From contig NZ_BAFU01000049.1 of the NCBI RefSeq assembly GCF_000308495.1, forward strand, positions 1-64,000: a stretch of DNA of 64,000 bases. The letters are read 5' to 3'. The stretch is from Nocardia brevicatena NBRC 12119. Its GTDB lineage: Bacteria; Actinomycetota; Actinomycetes; Mycobacteriales; Mycobacteriaceae. The position numbers were made by a program, and so were the translations under genes. Of this stretch, positions 7,650 through 16,274 are shown piece by piece. A model generated the notes under the pieces. The model had not been told where the DNA came from. It saw nothing but the letters and a program-made list of their open reading frames with translations, and made no database searches. Position 1 is the stretch's first letter, and every line of letters starts with the position of its first letter.

Positions 7650-8659
7650 TGTGCGGTGAAGACATCCACACCGTCGCGGTGCTCGCGGCCGGCCCGGCCG
7701 CGGGACACCAGCACGTCCAGGTGGGCCATCGTCTCGCAGGTCGCGATCATCCGGTTGAAGATGTCCAGCTCGGCGAAACGGCGGTGCCGCCGGGTCCAGG
7801 TCAGCGCACCGGCCACGGCCAGGCCGGTGGCCGCACCGAGATCGACCAGTACGCCCTCGATCTCGGCGAAGCGGCGTTCGTGGTGGGCCAGAAGTTCCCG
7901 CGCGCGCTCGGCCGCACTGCCACCGGTCGGCCCGTGCGCGGGAAGCATGGCGCGCTCGCAGTCGCGCAGCAGCCGCAGTGATTCCAGGAAGCGGCCCAGC
8001 GGCAGATCCCATTCACCGATCTCGAAACCGATCGAGGGGGTGATGGTGGGCAGGAGATGGTCGCCGGTGTACAGCAGGCCATTGCGGCGATCGTGAAAAA
8101 CCAGGTGGCCCTTGGTGTGGCCCGGTGTGGCCATGGCGTGCAGGTCGTGTTCGGGCAGCGGGAGCGGTCCCGGACGTAACCAGGTGTCCGGCGGCTCCCA
8201 GTCGGCGACGTCGAAGGGTTCGTCCGCCGCCTGGGCGTACGCCGCGGCGGCCAGTTCGGCGGCGCCCGCCCGGCGCAGTTCGCGCAGTGAGCTCTCCGGC
8301 ATATTGCTCCCGAGCTCCCGGACGCCGATGAGGCCGGGGGCCTCGTCGGCTCCCAGATGCACCCGGCAGCCGTGTCGTCTGCGCAGTTCCACCGCGAAGG
8401 TGTAATGGTCGCGGTGGATATGCGTGACGAAGACATCATGGATTTCGTCCGGGCGGCGCCCGATTCGGGCCAACCCGGCGGCCAGTTCCCGGTAGGTGTT
8501 CCCTCGATTCCATCCACCGTCGATCAGCGCGAGGCCCGCCTCGGTCTCCAGGGCGTAGATGTTCACCGCTCGCAGGCCGTCCTGGGGCAGGGTCAGCGGA
8601 ATCCGGTGCACCCCGTCGATGACGGGGTGGCAGCCGGGGTCACTCCAGTGGCCGCTCAT
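7598..8659 (-). CDS. MBL-fold metallo-hydrolase
   Basis: A 353-residue metallo-beta-lactamase-fold hydrolase. The metal motif THIHRDHY (HxHxDH) is near residue 80, with further ligands in MATPGHTKGHLVF and YTGDHLL. The long C-terminal helical extension (HHERRFAEIEGVL to LDIFNRMIATCETMAHL) is typical of the thioesterase/lactonase-like branch. The start is ATG 8659, which overlaps the stop of the EthD gene as ATGA, so translation is coupled. In this catabolic setting it could open a lactone or hydrolyse a thioester. The 3' end overlaps the convergent SDR gene by 52 bases, so the two messages are antisense there. Confidence 0.87.
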   Translation of the reverse strand: MSGHWSDPGCHPVIDGVHRIPLTLPQDGLRAVNIYALETEAGLALIDGGWNRGNTYRELAAGLARIGRRPDEIHDVFVTHIHRDHYTFAVELRRRHGCRVHLGADEAPGLIGVRELGSNMPESSLRELRRAGAAELAAAAYAQAADEPFDVADWEPPDTWLRPGPLPLPEHDLHAMATPGHTKGHLVFHDRRNGLLYTGDHLLPTITPSIGFEIGEWDLPLGRFLESLRLLRDCERAMLPAHGPTGGSAAERARELLAHHERRFAEIEGVLVDLGAATGLAVAGALTWTRRHRRFAELDIFNRMIATCETMAHLDVLVSRGRAGREHRDGVDVFTAHQAHVHPPSTYNSVPVT

Positions 8660-8991
8660 GGCGCCGTGCCGGTGAGCGGAACCATGGTCCGTTCGTCTCC
8701 GAACCAGATCATCCGCCGCCCGCGCATAGCGCCCACATGTGCGACGGCCGCCTTCCATTCGGGGCTTGCCAGTGCGGCGTCGAGCGCCTCCTTGGACGCG
8801 AAACTCAGGACCGAGAGCCCGTCCCAGCCCGCGGAGCGCTCGTCGCCGCTCTCCAGGATCTCGGTGTGCTGCCAGCGCAGCAGGCCCGGCAGCGGATAGG
8901 TCACTTCGGCGTGTTCGCCGCGCCACCAGTCGATGAACTGTTCACGGGTCCAGTTGCTCGGGCGGGCGGCCAGCACGATCAGGTTGTACAC
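8656..8991 (-). CDS. EthD-domain small protein
   Basis: A 111-residue dimeric alpha+beta-barrel protein of the EthD kind (VYNLIVLAARPSNWTREQF, then WWRGEHAEV and a C-terminal helix/strand SPEWKAAV). Family members sit in degradative operons as small accessory enzymes or ligand binders. The start is GTG 8991, set by AGGAGAG six bases ahead; no ATG fits. It is the first gene of a two-gene unit with the MBL hydrolase. A regulon operator lies at 9001-9016, ten bases before the start codon and touching the ribosome site, so a bound repressor would block this unit directly. Confidence 0.8.
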   Translation of the reverse strand: MYNLIVLAARPSNWTREQFIDWWRGEHAEVTYPLPGLLRWQHTEILESGDERSAGWDGLSVLSFASKEALDAALASPEWKAAVAHVGAMRGRRMIWFGDERTMVPLTGTAP

Positions 8992-9000
8992 GGCTCTCCT

Positions 9001-9016
9001 AACTGAATTCTGTTCT
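9001..9016 (-). promoter_or_regulatory. Regulon operator upstream of EthD-MBL unit
   Basis: On the minus strand the 16 bases read AGAACAGAATTCAGTT, matching the consensus WGAACNNNRTTCARTT shared with 18664 and 21484. It sits between the TetR gene and the EthD gene. No convincing -35/-10 pair was found, so the unit may also receive read-through from the large operon. Confidence 0.6.
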
Positions 9017-9036
9017 GTTTCGCGGGGCGTGCGGAA

Positions 9037-9053
9037 TCCCCGCAGTGCGGGGA
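9037..9053. terminator. Intercistronic hairpin after TetR gene
   Basis: TCCCCGC (9037-9043) and GCGGGGA (9047-9053) form a perfect 7-bp GC stem with a 3-base loop, 10 bases after the TetR stop. It probably attenuates the long leftward operon before the EthD-MBL unit. Confidence 0.5.
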
Positions 9054-9062
9054 CTCCGGGCC

Positions 9063-9686
9063 CTACTTTCGGGCGATGCGGACTGCGGCCTCGCGGACGG
9101 ACTCGGTGATCTGCTCGAGCGTGAGCGGCCCGTCGGGTCGATACCAACGCCAGACGCTGATGATCATGCCCAGAACCAGGCGTCCGATCGTCCGCGGATC
9201 GCCGTCGGCGAAGGCGCCGGCCGCCATGCCGCGGGCGAACAGGTCCGTCCAGCGGGCCTCGATCTGCTGCACCAGCTCCCGGGAGCGCAGCCGCTCGGCC
9301 TCCTCTTTCTCCGATTGACGCGGGCCGGACAGCAAATCCATGTGGTTCTGCAGGATTCGCCGCTGCAACGCGTCGCTCGGGGTGGCGATGAGGGCGCCGG
9401 TGACCGCGGCGCACAACGCCTCGATCGGATCCTCGACGCACTCGGTCGCGTTATCGAAGCGTTCGACCGAGTCGGCCAGTTCGAGGCGCATGATGGTCAG
9501 CAGGCAGTGCGCCTTGGACTCGAAGTAGTGATACAGTGCGGTCTGCCCGATGCCGACCTCGTCGGCGATCGAAGCCCATTTCGTATGTTCGTACCCGACG
9601 CGCCCGAACTGTTCGATCGCGACCGCGAGGATATTGCTCCGCTTGGATCGCGGGCTTTCGCGGCGGGTTCCGGTATCGACGGTCAT
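9063..9686 (-). CDS. TetR/AcrR-family regulator
   Basis: A 207-residue TetR repressor. The N-domain reads ILAVAIEQFGRVGYEHTKW and IADEVGIGQTALYHYFESKA, a complete helix-turn-helix; the C-domain is helical, with DLLSGPRQSEKEEAERLRS resembling KstR2/FadR-like actinobacterial regulators of acyl-CoA genes. It is the last gene of the leftward catabolic operon, 48 bases after the CoA ligase, so it is co-transcribed with the genes it may control. It is one of two candidates to bind the WGAACNNNRTTCA sites; the other is the XRE-TetR fusion. The ligand is presumably a pathway CoA ester. Confidence 0.9.
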   Translation of the reverse strand: MTVDTGTRRESPRSKRSNILAVAIEQFGRVGYEHTKWASIADEVGIGQTALYHYFESKAHCLLTIMRLELADSVERFDNATECVEDPIEALCAAVTGALIATPSDALQRRILQNHMDLLSGPRQSEKEEAERLRSRELVQQIEARWTDLFARGMAAGAFADGDPRTIGRLVLGMIISVWRWYRPDGPLTLEQITESVREAAVRIARK

Positions 9687-9734
9687 CAGCGATTGCCCTT
9701 CAGGCGCATATGGTTTGTGGTCGGTGTAGGACCT

Positions 9735-11249
9735 CTACCGTACCCGAGATGAACTCGGGTCAAGCGAGGTCAAGTGTGTTGCCAGTTGTACCGCGTCCGG
9801 GCGCGACAGCTTGCCCACCCGGTTCTGCGGCAGGTCGGGCACGGTGAACACGTACTCCGGCCATTTGGACTTGGGAAAGTCCGCCGCCGCGAGTTGTACG
9901 GTCACATCCTCCAGCGCCAGCGGTGCGCCGCCGGTCACCACCAGCGCGGCCGCCCGCTCGCCCAGAAGATCGTCGGGCACCGGCACGACGCATACCTGCA
10001 CAACTCCGGGAAGGGCGGCGATGGCCGCCTCCATCTCGTTGATGTCGATATTGCGCCCACCCCGGATGATGATCTGCTTCTGGCGTCCCATCACCTGGAT
10101 CGAGCCGTCCGCCGCCACCTCGACCAGATCGCCGGTCGACAGGAAACCGTCCGGTGTCAGTTCCGGTGGCACCGCCACTCCTCCGCGAGCGTACCCGACG
10201 AACAACGACGGACCCTTCACCTGTGCGTCGCCGATTCCGCCGGGCGGCAACGGTTTTCCGTTCGCGTCGACGGCGCGGACCACCGTTCCCGGGAACGGCC
10301 GGCCGTCCCGGCCGAGCCTGACCGAGGGCGGGTCGTCCGAACCGGGGGTGGTGTGACCGAGGCATTCGGACATGCCGAACACCCGCAGGAACGTGGTGCC
10401 GAGCACGGACTCGGCCTCTGCCAGGGCCCGCTCGTTCATCGGTCCGCCGCCGACCGTCATGGCCCGCAGCGACGACAACCGGCCCGCCGAACCCTCCACC
10501 ACCGACAGTTGCAGCGCCATGGTCGGCACCAGCATGGTCCAGGCGACACGATGGTCGGCCATGGCGGTCAGCGCCTCCGCCGGCGACCAACGGCCGATCG
10601 AGACCATATGTCCGCCCAGATGGGCGGGCAGGTACATACCGAAGCAGAACGCGGCCACACTCGACAACGGCACGAACGCGCCGACCGCCTCGCCCGGACG
10701 CAGTCCGACCGCCTCGATGGTACGGTCGCAGGCGTAACGGATCGCCTCCTCGGACTGCACCACGCATTTGGGCCGGCCGGTGGAACCGGAGGTCATGGCG
10801 ATCGCGGTACCGCCGCGCCAGCGGGTGATATCGCCGAAACCCCTGGGCTTGGCCCGCAGCACCAGCGAATCGAAGGTCACGCGCCGCACCGGGAACTCGG
10901 TATCACCGATACCCCAATGGCGCAGCGATTCGGTATCGCCGACCACCACATCCGGATCGATGTCCTCGACCGCCAACCGGAACTCGCCCGCGGTGGCATG
11001 CGGGCTGAACACGGCGATCACGCCGCCCCGCAACCCCACGGCGAGAGCCGCGGCCAGAGTGCGCCAGGTGTTGTCCGCCTGCACGAGCACCGTGGGCGCC
11101 CTCTCATCGATCTTCGCCAGCAGTGCGGCAAGGTCGTCGGCGGCCGCCACGACCTTGCCCAGGGTGTGCTCGCCGAGCTCGTCGCGTACCGCGAGCCGGA
11201 CCGGATCACGCCGGGCCCGCTCGACCATGTCCTTGGCCAGTAGTCTCAT
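9735..11249 (-). CDS. AMP-binding acyl-CoA ligase
   Basis: A 504-residue ANL-superfamily enzyme activating a carboxylic acid to its CoA ester through an acyl-adenylate. P-loop-like motif TSGSTGRPK, then GMSECLGHT (A5 region), STGDLVEV, the hinge GRQKQIIIRGGRNIDINEME, and the C-terminal catalytic lysine in NRVGKLSRPD are all present. It lies 81 bases downstream of the SDR gene in the long leftward operon and most likely supplies the entry step. A perfect 7-bp hairpin (9742-9760) covers its last codons. The substrate is not readable; the position resembles LvaE in levulinate clusters. Confidence 0.9.
   Translation of the reverse strand: MRLLAKDMVERARRDPVRLAVRDELGEHTLGKVVAAADDLAALLAKIDERAPTVLVQADNTWRTLAAALAVGLRGGVIAVFSPHATAGEFRLAVEDIDPDVVVGDTESLRHWGIGDTEFPVRRVTFDSLVLRAKPRGFGDITRWRGGTAIAMTSGSTGRPKCVVQSEEAIRYACDRTIEAVGLRPGEAVGAFVPLSSVAAFCFGMYLPAHLGGHMVSIGRWSPAEALTAMADHRVAWTMLVPTMALQLSVVEGSAGRLSSLRAMTVGGGPMNERALAEAESVLGTTFLRVFGMSECLGHTTPGSDDPPSVRLGRDGRPFPGTVVRAVDANGKPLPPGGIGDAQVKGPSLFVGYARGGVAVPPELTPDGFLSTGDLVEVAADGSIQVMGRQKQIIIRGGRNIDINEMEAAIAALPGVVQVCVVPVPDDLLGERAAALVVTGGAPLALEDVTVQLAAADFPKSKWPEYVFTVPDLPQNRVGKLSRPDAVQLATHLTSLDPSSSRVR
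9742..9760. other. Hairpin in the 3' end of the CoA ligase gene
   Basis: ACCCGAG (9742-9748) and CTCGGGT (9754-9760) pair perfectly around 5 bases. It overlaps the last codons of the ligase and precedes the TetR gene by 55 bases, so it could protect the upstream message end or set lower TetR expression. Its function is inferred. Confidence 0.4.
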
Positions 11250-11330
11250 CGTTGGTTCCTCGTACCGCTCATCCTGCTCGATATCCGGGAGGTTCGGGCG
11301 GAAATAACCATCGCCTGCCCGCGTCCGCCA

Positions 11331-12104
11331 TCAGCGTGCCGTCCAACCGCCGTCGACGACCAGCGTCTGCCCGGTGATATAGGAGGAGGCATCGGAGGCG
11401 AGGAAGAGCACCGCGCCATCGACCTCGCCGGCCAGACCGCCGCGGCCGAGCATGGTGTTGCGCCGCACCCATCCCGCCGACTTGTCGTCGGCGAACAGAC
11501 CGTCGGTCATCTCGGTGTCGAACCAGCCCGGTACCACGGCGTTCACCCGGATGCCGCGTCGCCCCCACTGGCCGGCCAGCTCCCGGGTGAGGCCCACGGT
11601 GCCCGCCTTGGACGCCGCGTAGCTCGCACCGCCGATGGGGGCGGTGGAGACCAGCCCGACCACCGACGAGATATTGATGAAGGAGGCGCGCTCGCCTTCG
11701 GGCAGTCGGGTCGCCGCGTAGGTGGCGAGATGGAACCCGGCCACCAGGTTCACCTCGAGGACGGCGGCGAACCCCTCGGCAGTCTCCTCCTCGGCATGTG
11801 GCGGGCCGGGGCGTCCGGCATTGTTGACCAGTACGTCGAGGCGCCCGGACTGTTGGTAGCACCGGTCCACCAGGGCGCGCCGGTCGGTGTCGTCGGTGAT
11901 GTCGCAGCGCACCGGCACGATCCGCGGCTGTTCGGCAGCCGGCGCGGTCAGCCGATCGAACCGGCGGGCCGCGGCGTACACGGTGGCACCGGCGCCCGCG
12001 AGAGTGCGGGCGAAGCCGAGGCCGAGCCCGGAGGAGGCCCCGGTTACCACGGCGACTCGTCCGTCGAGCCTGAAAAGCCTTTCCGGGGTGTATGTTTCGC
12101 TCAT
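11331..12104 (-). CDS. SDR-family oxidoreductase (operon copy 1)
   Basis: A 257-residue classical SDR: TGASSGLGLGF cofactor loop, NNAG, NISSVVG with catalytic Ser, SYAASKAG with Tyr and Lys, and the end GQTLVVDGGW. AAARRFDR after strand 2 carries Arg residues that favour NADP(H). ATG 12104 has GAGGAGG seven bases ahead, so the long upstream frame is not used. It lies 11 bases after the preceding SDR gene. In the Lva pathway an SDR reduces the 4-oxo group before the kinase step; one of the two operon SDRs could do this. The other would then act as a 3-hydroxyacyl-CoA dehydrogenase. Confidence 0.9.
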   Translation of the reverse strand: MSETYTPERLFRLDGRVAVVTGASSGLGLGFARTLAGAGATVYAAARRFDRLTAPAAEQPRIVPVRCDITDDTDRRALVDRCYQQSGRLDVLVNNAGRPGPPHAEEETAEGFAAVLEVNLVAGFHLATYAATRLPEGERASFINISSVVGLVSTAPIGGASYAASKAGTVGLTRELAGQWGRRGIRVNAVVPGWFDTEMTDGLFADDKSAGWVRRNTMLGRGGLAGEVDGAVLFLASDASSYITGQTLVVDGGWTAR

Positions 12105-12115
12105 GGGATGCCTCC

Positions 12116-12874
12116 TCAGTACACCGCTGTCCGGCCGCCGTCGACCGGAATGATCGCGCCGGTGGTGTAACCGGCGGCATCGCTTGCCAGGTGAACGACG
12201 ATCCCCGCGATCTCCTCCGGCCTGCCCAGCCTGCCGGCGGGCAGACGGTCCACGATCTTGCCCACGAACTCGTCGTCCCAGTGCTCGGCCATATCCGTGG
12301 CGAAACCGCCGGGCATAACACAGTTCACCCGCACCGTCGGTGCGTACTCCTGAGCGAATGCCATGGTCAGCGCGTTGAGACCATTTTTGGCGGCGGCGTA
12401 CATCGCCTCCGGCGGACTCGGCCGCTGCGCTCCAATACTGGAGATGTTCACGATCGCGCCGCCGCCTGCTTCGGCCATCCGTGCCCCCGCCACCGCCATC
12501 AGGCGAAACGGTCCCTTGAGGTTGACCTCCAGGGTCTTGTCCCACAGCGCCTCGGTGACCGAGACGAGGTTTTGTGCCAGGGGTGCGATTCCGGCGTTGT
12601 TGACCACGATGTCGAGGCTGCCGAACTCCGCGATGATGCCGTCGACGGCGGGTTCGATGGTGTCCCAGTGTCCGACGTGCAGTGCCAGCGGATAGGCCGC
12701 GCCGGTGGGGATGTCCGCCAGGGTGGCGACGGCCCGCTCGCAGGCCTCGAGCTTGCGGCTGGAAACGATCACCGTCGCGCCGGCCGCTTTCAACCCGCGC
12801 GCGATGGCCAGCCCCAGCCCCCGGCGGGCGCCGGTGACAAGGGCGACCCTGCCGTTCAGATCAGTGCTCATCAT
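12116..12874 (-). CDS. SDR-family oxidoreductase (operon copy 2)
   Basis: A 252-residue classical SDR: TGARRGLGLAI, NNAG, NISSIGA, MYAAAKNG with Tyr and Lys, and the end GAIIPVDGGR. VSSRKLEACE after strand 2 has Arg-Lys, favouring NADP(H). Its ATG overlaps the stop of the upstream acyl-CoA dehydrogenase (ATGA), so it is translated with that enzyme and probably acts on its product or substrate. It differs clearly from the adjacent SDR, so this is not a recent duplication. Confidence 0.9.
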   Translation of the reverse strand: MMSTDLNGRVALVTGARRGLGLAIARGLKAAGATVIVSSRKLEACERAVATLADIPTGAAYPLALHVGHWDTIEPAVDGIIAEFGSLDIVVNNAGIAPLAQNLVSVTEALWDKTLEVNLKGPFRLMAVAGARMAEAGGGAIVNISSIGAQRPSPPEAMYAAAKNGLNALTMAFAQEYAPTVRVNCVMPGGFATDMAEHWDDEFVGKIVDRLPAGRLGRPEEIAGIVVHLASDAAGYTTGAIIPVDGGRTAVY

Positions 12875-14073
12875 CGGTACCTCTTCACCTCGAGACGCGC
12901 CATGGTGCGCAGATGGACTTCATTGGGGCCGTCGGCGATTTGCAGGGCCCGGGTGACGGCGTGCATTCGGGCGAGCACGGTGTCATCGCTCACCCCGGCC
13001 GCGCCGAAGGTCTGTACCGCACGGTCGACCACCTTGTGCGCAACTTCCATCGCGGCCACCTTGATGGCCGCCACCTCCGACCGGGCCGCGGCATTGCCCT
13101 TGGTGTCCATGAGCCAGGAGGCCTGCAGCACCAGTAGTCGGATCTGGTCGATCTCCATCCGGCTGCGCGCGATCCACTCGCGCACCACACCGCGTTCGGC
13201 CAGCGGCTGCCCGAACGCGACCCGCACCAGCGAGCGCCGGCACATGAGTTCCAGCGCGCGTTCGGCCATCCCGATGGCCCGCATCGCATAGTGCATGCGG
13301 CCCGGTCCCAGCCTGCCCTGGGCGATCGCGAAACCGTCGCCCTCATTGCCGAGCATGTTCTCCACGGGCACCCGCACATCGGTGAACTGCACCTCGCCGT
13401 GCCCGAGACGGTCGTGGTAGCCGAACATCGGCAGGTCGCGCAGCACTTCGATCCCGGGTGTGTCGGCCGGCACCAGAATCATGCTCTGCTGCCGGTAGGT
13501 CGGCGCGTCCGGATCGGATTTGCCCATGAAGATCAGCAGCCTGCAGTCCGGATCGAGGATGCCGGAGATGTACCACTTGCGACCGTTGAGGACGTAGTGG
13601 TCACCGTCGCGGCGGATGGTGGACCCGATATTGGTGGCGTCCGAACTGGCGACCGCCGGTTCGGTCATCGCGAACGCGGACCGAATACCGCAGTCCAGCA
13701 ATGGTTTCAACCACTGCTCGCGCTGCACCTCGGTGCCATACAGCGCCAGGATCTCCATATTGCCGGTATCGGGCGCCGAGCAGTTGAACACCTCGTTGCC
13801 GATGAGCGAGCGGCCCATCACCTCGGCCAGCGGCGCGTACTCGAGGTTGGTCAGTCCCACGCCGCAATCGTCGTGCGTCATGAACAGGTTCCACAGACCC
13901 TGCGCCCGGGCTTCGGCCTGCAGCTCCCGCATGACGGGCGGCTGCTCGTGCGGGTTGCTCGCGGCGGCGATCTGCTCGGCGTAGACCTTCTCGGCCGGAT
14001 AGACGTGCTTGTCCATGAAGTACTCGAGCTCGTCGAGCAACTCGTCGGTGCGTGCGGAATACGAAAAATCCAC
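12871..14073 (-). CDS. Acyl-CoA dehydrogenase, ACAD11/LvaC-like
   Basis: A 400-residue acyl-CoA dehydrogenase-fold flavoprotein. It has FAMTEPAVASSDATNIGST in the FAD/substrate region, WYISGI, and the C-terminal ending QIADGPNEVHLRTMARLE. The DGPxEVHL ending is the mark of the ACAD10/11 type, whose members work with an APH-type kinase on 4-hydroxyacyl-CoA: the kinase phosphorylates the hydroxyl and the ACAD domain removes phosphate. Here the APH kinase gene lies 24 bases upstream on the same strand, the split form of the ACAD11 fusion. The ATG at 14073 is followed by DFSYSARTDELLDEL, typical for the family. Ordinary alpha,beta-dehydrogenation cannot be excluded. Confidence 0.9.
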   Translation of the reverse strand: MDFSYSARTDELLDELEYFMDKHVYPAEKVYAEQIAAASNPHEQPPVMRELQAEARAQGLWNLFMTHDDCGVGLTNLEYAPLAEVMGRSLIGNEVFNCSAPDTGNMEILALYGTEVQREQWLKPLLDCGIRSAFAMTEPAVASSDATNIGSTIRRDGDHYVLNGRKWYISGILDPDCRLLIFMGKSDPDAPTYRQQSMILVPADTPGIEVLRDLPMFGYHDRLGHGEVQFTDVRVPVENMLGNEGDGFAIAQGRLGPGRMHYAMRAIGMAERALELMCRRSLVRVAFGQPLAERGVVREWIARSRMEIDQIRLLVLQASWLMDTKGNAAARSEVAAIKVAAMEVAHKVVDRAVQTFGAAGVSDDTVLARMHAVTRALQIADGPNEVHLRTMARLEVKRYR

Positions 14074-14097
14074 GGTGCGGCTCCTGAAGGATGACGG

Positions 14098-15054
14098 TCA
14101 ACCCGCGAGCAGCGCGGTGCCGGTCTCGATGAGGCGTTCGATGGTGGCGGGCAGCTTCTCCTGGTCGGGGTCGTGGTGCCTGCCCTCGTGGTGCCGCCGC
14201 AGGTTGTGGCCCATGATCGCGGCCATCTTGAGGCGGCCGAGCGCATCGAACCAGGTGAGATCCCCGGGGAGCGGACGCACGGCACGGTAGCGTTCCACCA
14301 GTTCGGCGGCGCCGGGTAGGCCGGGAACCTCCCGACCCACTCCGGGAAAGCACGAGCCGTCGGTGAAGACCAGGAACCAGCCGAGCTCCACCCGCGGGTC
14401 GCCGATACTCCAGATCTCCCAGTCGATCAGCGCGACCGGTTCGCTGCCCGCGCAGATGATGTTGCCGAGCCGGTAGTCACCGTGGACCAGGGTGGGCGGT
14501 GCCGGGTCCGGGATATCGCGGCTCAGCAGGTCGAGCAGGTGCCGCCCGCCCGTCGCCAGTTCGGGCGGAACGGCGTCGAGTGTGCGCGCCCAGCGGGCGA
14601 GTTCATCGGTCGGAGTGAGTGGCCGCTCGTCGCCCGGCAGACCCGCCGGGTCCACGGCGTGCAGCAGGGGGAGCACATCGGCGGCCCGACGCGTCCGAGT
14701 GGCCGCCAGTTCGGGGGCCACGGCCGGATCGTCCAGGACCGGTTCCAGCGACTCGCCCACTACGAGTTCCATGGCGAACCAGGCGGGCTCGGCGCTGTCC
14801 TCGGTGACGATCCGGGGGACCGGAACGGGGGTGTCCGCCAGGGCGCGCATAATCCCGGCCTGCCGCAACATATCGTGTCGGCCGATCGGTTTGCGGCCCT
14901 CGGGCACCGCCTTCACCACGTATGCCGCGCGATCGGTGGCGACCCGGTAGGTGAGGCCCGAGTGGCCGCCGGGCAGCCGTTCGAAATCCGTGAGTGTCTC
15001 GCCGAATTCGGTTCGGAACCGTTCGGCGACCCGCGATTGTACGGTGGCCGTCAT
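14098..15054 (-). CDS. APH-family kinase, ACAD10/11 N-domain/LvaA-like
   Basis: A 318-residue aminoglycoside-phosphotransferase-fold kinase. Nucleotide lobe: LPGGHSGLTYRV and the lysine in YVVKAVPEG. Catalytic loop LVHGDYRLGN gives Asp and Asn, and the metal-binding Asp is in ALIDWEIWSIGDP. All kinase residues are present. Such proteins beside acyl-CoA dehydrogenases phosphorylate the 4-hydroxyl of acyl-CoA substrates (LvaA, ACAD10/11) rather than antibiotics. ATG 15054 overlaps the stop of the upstream dehydrogenase by ATGA, and its own partner ACAD follows 24 bases on. I infer a hydroxyacyl-CoA kinase; resistance is unlikely in this operon. Confidence 0.88.
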   Translation of the reverse strand: MTATVQSRVAERFRTEFGETLTDFERLPGGHSGLTYRVATDRAAYVVKAVPEGRKPIGRHDMLRQAGIMRALADTPVPVPRIVTEDSAEPAWFAMELVVGESLEPVLDDPAVAPELAATRTRRAADVLPLLHAVDPAGLPGDERPLTPTDELARWARTLDAVPPELATGGRHLLDLLSRDIPDPAPPTLVHGDYRLGNIICAGSEPVALIDWEIWSIGDPRVELGWFLVFTDGSCFPGVGREVPGLPGAAELVERYRAVRPLPGDLTWFDALGRLKMAAIMGHNLRRHHEGRHHDPDQEKLPATIERLIETGTALLAG

Positions 15055-16259
15055 GCGCGGGGCTCCTTGGGCAGGCCGAGTACACGCTCGGCGATGATGT
15101 TGCGCTGGATCTCGTCGGTGCCACCCGCGATCCGGTAGCCGGGCGCGCCGAGCAGGTGCTCGGTCCAGGCGAACCGGCCCCAACGGCCGGAATCGGCGCC
15201 CACCTCGCGGCCGAGCAGCAGCCGCACCACCTCCGAGGTGCGGGCCATGGTGTCGGTGGCCAGCAACTTCCCGATCGACGCCTCGGGCCCGGGGTCGTTG
15301 CCCGCCACCACCGCTGCGGCCACCCGCATGGCGGCTACCCGCTGCACATAGCCGCGGGTCACCAGATCGGCCACGCGGTCGCGCTCCAGTTCGGTGAGCT
15401 CACGGCCCAGGTTGTGGGCGAGCTCCACCGCCCGGTCGGCGTTGGCCAGGCCCAGATGTGCCCCGTCCAGACGTTCGGCAGCGAGCACGGTGAGCGCCAC
15501 CGGCCAGCCCTTGCCGACCGGACCCAGCCGGTACTCGTCGTCCAGGCGCACCTCATCGAGGTAGACCTCGTTGAACGAACTGCCGCCGGTCATCTGCCGG
15601 ATCGGCCGCACGGTGACACCCGGGACGTCCATCGGCACCAGGAAGGCGGTGAGCCCCGCGTGCTTGGGCACGTCCGGGTCGGTGCGACACACCGCGACGC
15701 CCAGGTCCGCGACCCGCGCCCCGGAGGTCCACACCTTGTGGCCGTTCAGCACCCAGGTCCCGTTGTCGGCGCGGACCGCGCGAGTCCGTACCGCGGCGAG
15801 GTCGGAGCCCGCCTCCGTTTCGGAAAACAGTTGGCAGGCAATGCGGTCCGTACGCAGCATGGCCCGCACCCAGCGGTCGCGCTGTTTCTCGGTGCCCCAC
15901 TGCGCGATGGCGGGCGCCACCAACTGCTGGGTCACCGAGAACATCTCGGTGCGGCGCGGAACCGCGAACTCCTCCTCGGTGCGGCGGAAGGCCAGCACAT
16001 ACGACATGGGCAGGCTGCGTCCGCCGTACTCGGCGGGCCAGTCGAGCGCACCCCAGCCGGCATCGAATTTGGCCTGTTCGTAGGCGCGGGTCTCATCGGT
16101 ATGCGCGCGCTCCTCCTCGGCCGTCCAGTTCTCGAACACGGCCACGGAATCGGAGCCATCACCCCACGGCGCGGCGGTCCGCGGGGCGGCCATCCCGGCC
16201 AACCAGGCCCGCGCCTGGGCGGTGAACCGCTCGAGGTCGGACAGGGCTTGTGTCTGCAC
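15051..16259 (-). CDS. Acyl-CoA dehydrogenase (FadE, canonical)
   Basis: A 402-residue acyl-CoA dehydrogenase. QLFSETEAGSDLAAVRTRA and WTSGARVADLGV form the substrate/FAD region, and the C-terminus GGTDEIQRNIIAERVLGLP is the classical FAD-contact ending of actinobacterial FadE proteins, unlike the DGPxEVH type elsewhere in this operon. Several such proteins function as alpha2-beta2 pairs with a shorter, degenerate ACAD; the 380-residue protein at 18740-19882 is a good candidate partner. The start is 15 bases after the thiolase stop, with ATG 16259. It probably performs the alpha,beta-dehydrogenation step of the pathway. Confidence 0.9.
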   Translation of the reverse strand: MQTQALSDLERFTAQARAWLAGMAAPRTAAPWGDGSDSVAVFENWTAEEERAHTDETRAYEQAKFDAGWGALDWPAEYGGRSLPMSYVLAFRRTEEEFAVPRRTEMFSVTQQLVAPAIAQWGTEKQRDRWVRAMLRTDRIACQLFSETEAGSDLAAVRTRAVRADNGTWVLNGHKVWTSGARVADLGVAVCRTDPDVPKHAGLTAFLVPMDVPGVTVRPIRQMTGGSSFNEVYLDEVRLDDEYRLGPVGKGWPVALTVLAAERLDGAHLGLANADRAVELAHNLGRELTELERDRVADLVTRGYVQRVAAMRVAAAVVAGNDPGPEASIGKLLATDTMARTSEVVRLLLGREVGADSGRWGRFAWTEHLLGAPGYRIAGGTDEIQRNIIAERVLGLPKEPRA

Positions 16260-16274
16260 GGCTTCTGTCTCCTC

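Noticed and set aside
14098-15054. Aminoglycoside resistance kinase
   Set aside because: The APH fold is present, but the gene is translationally coupled to acyl-CoA dehydrogenases, the ACAD10/11 context.
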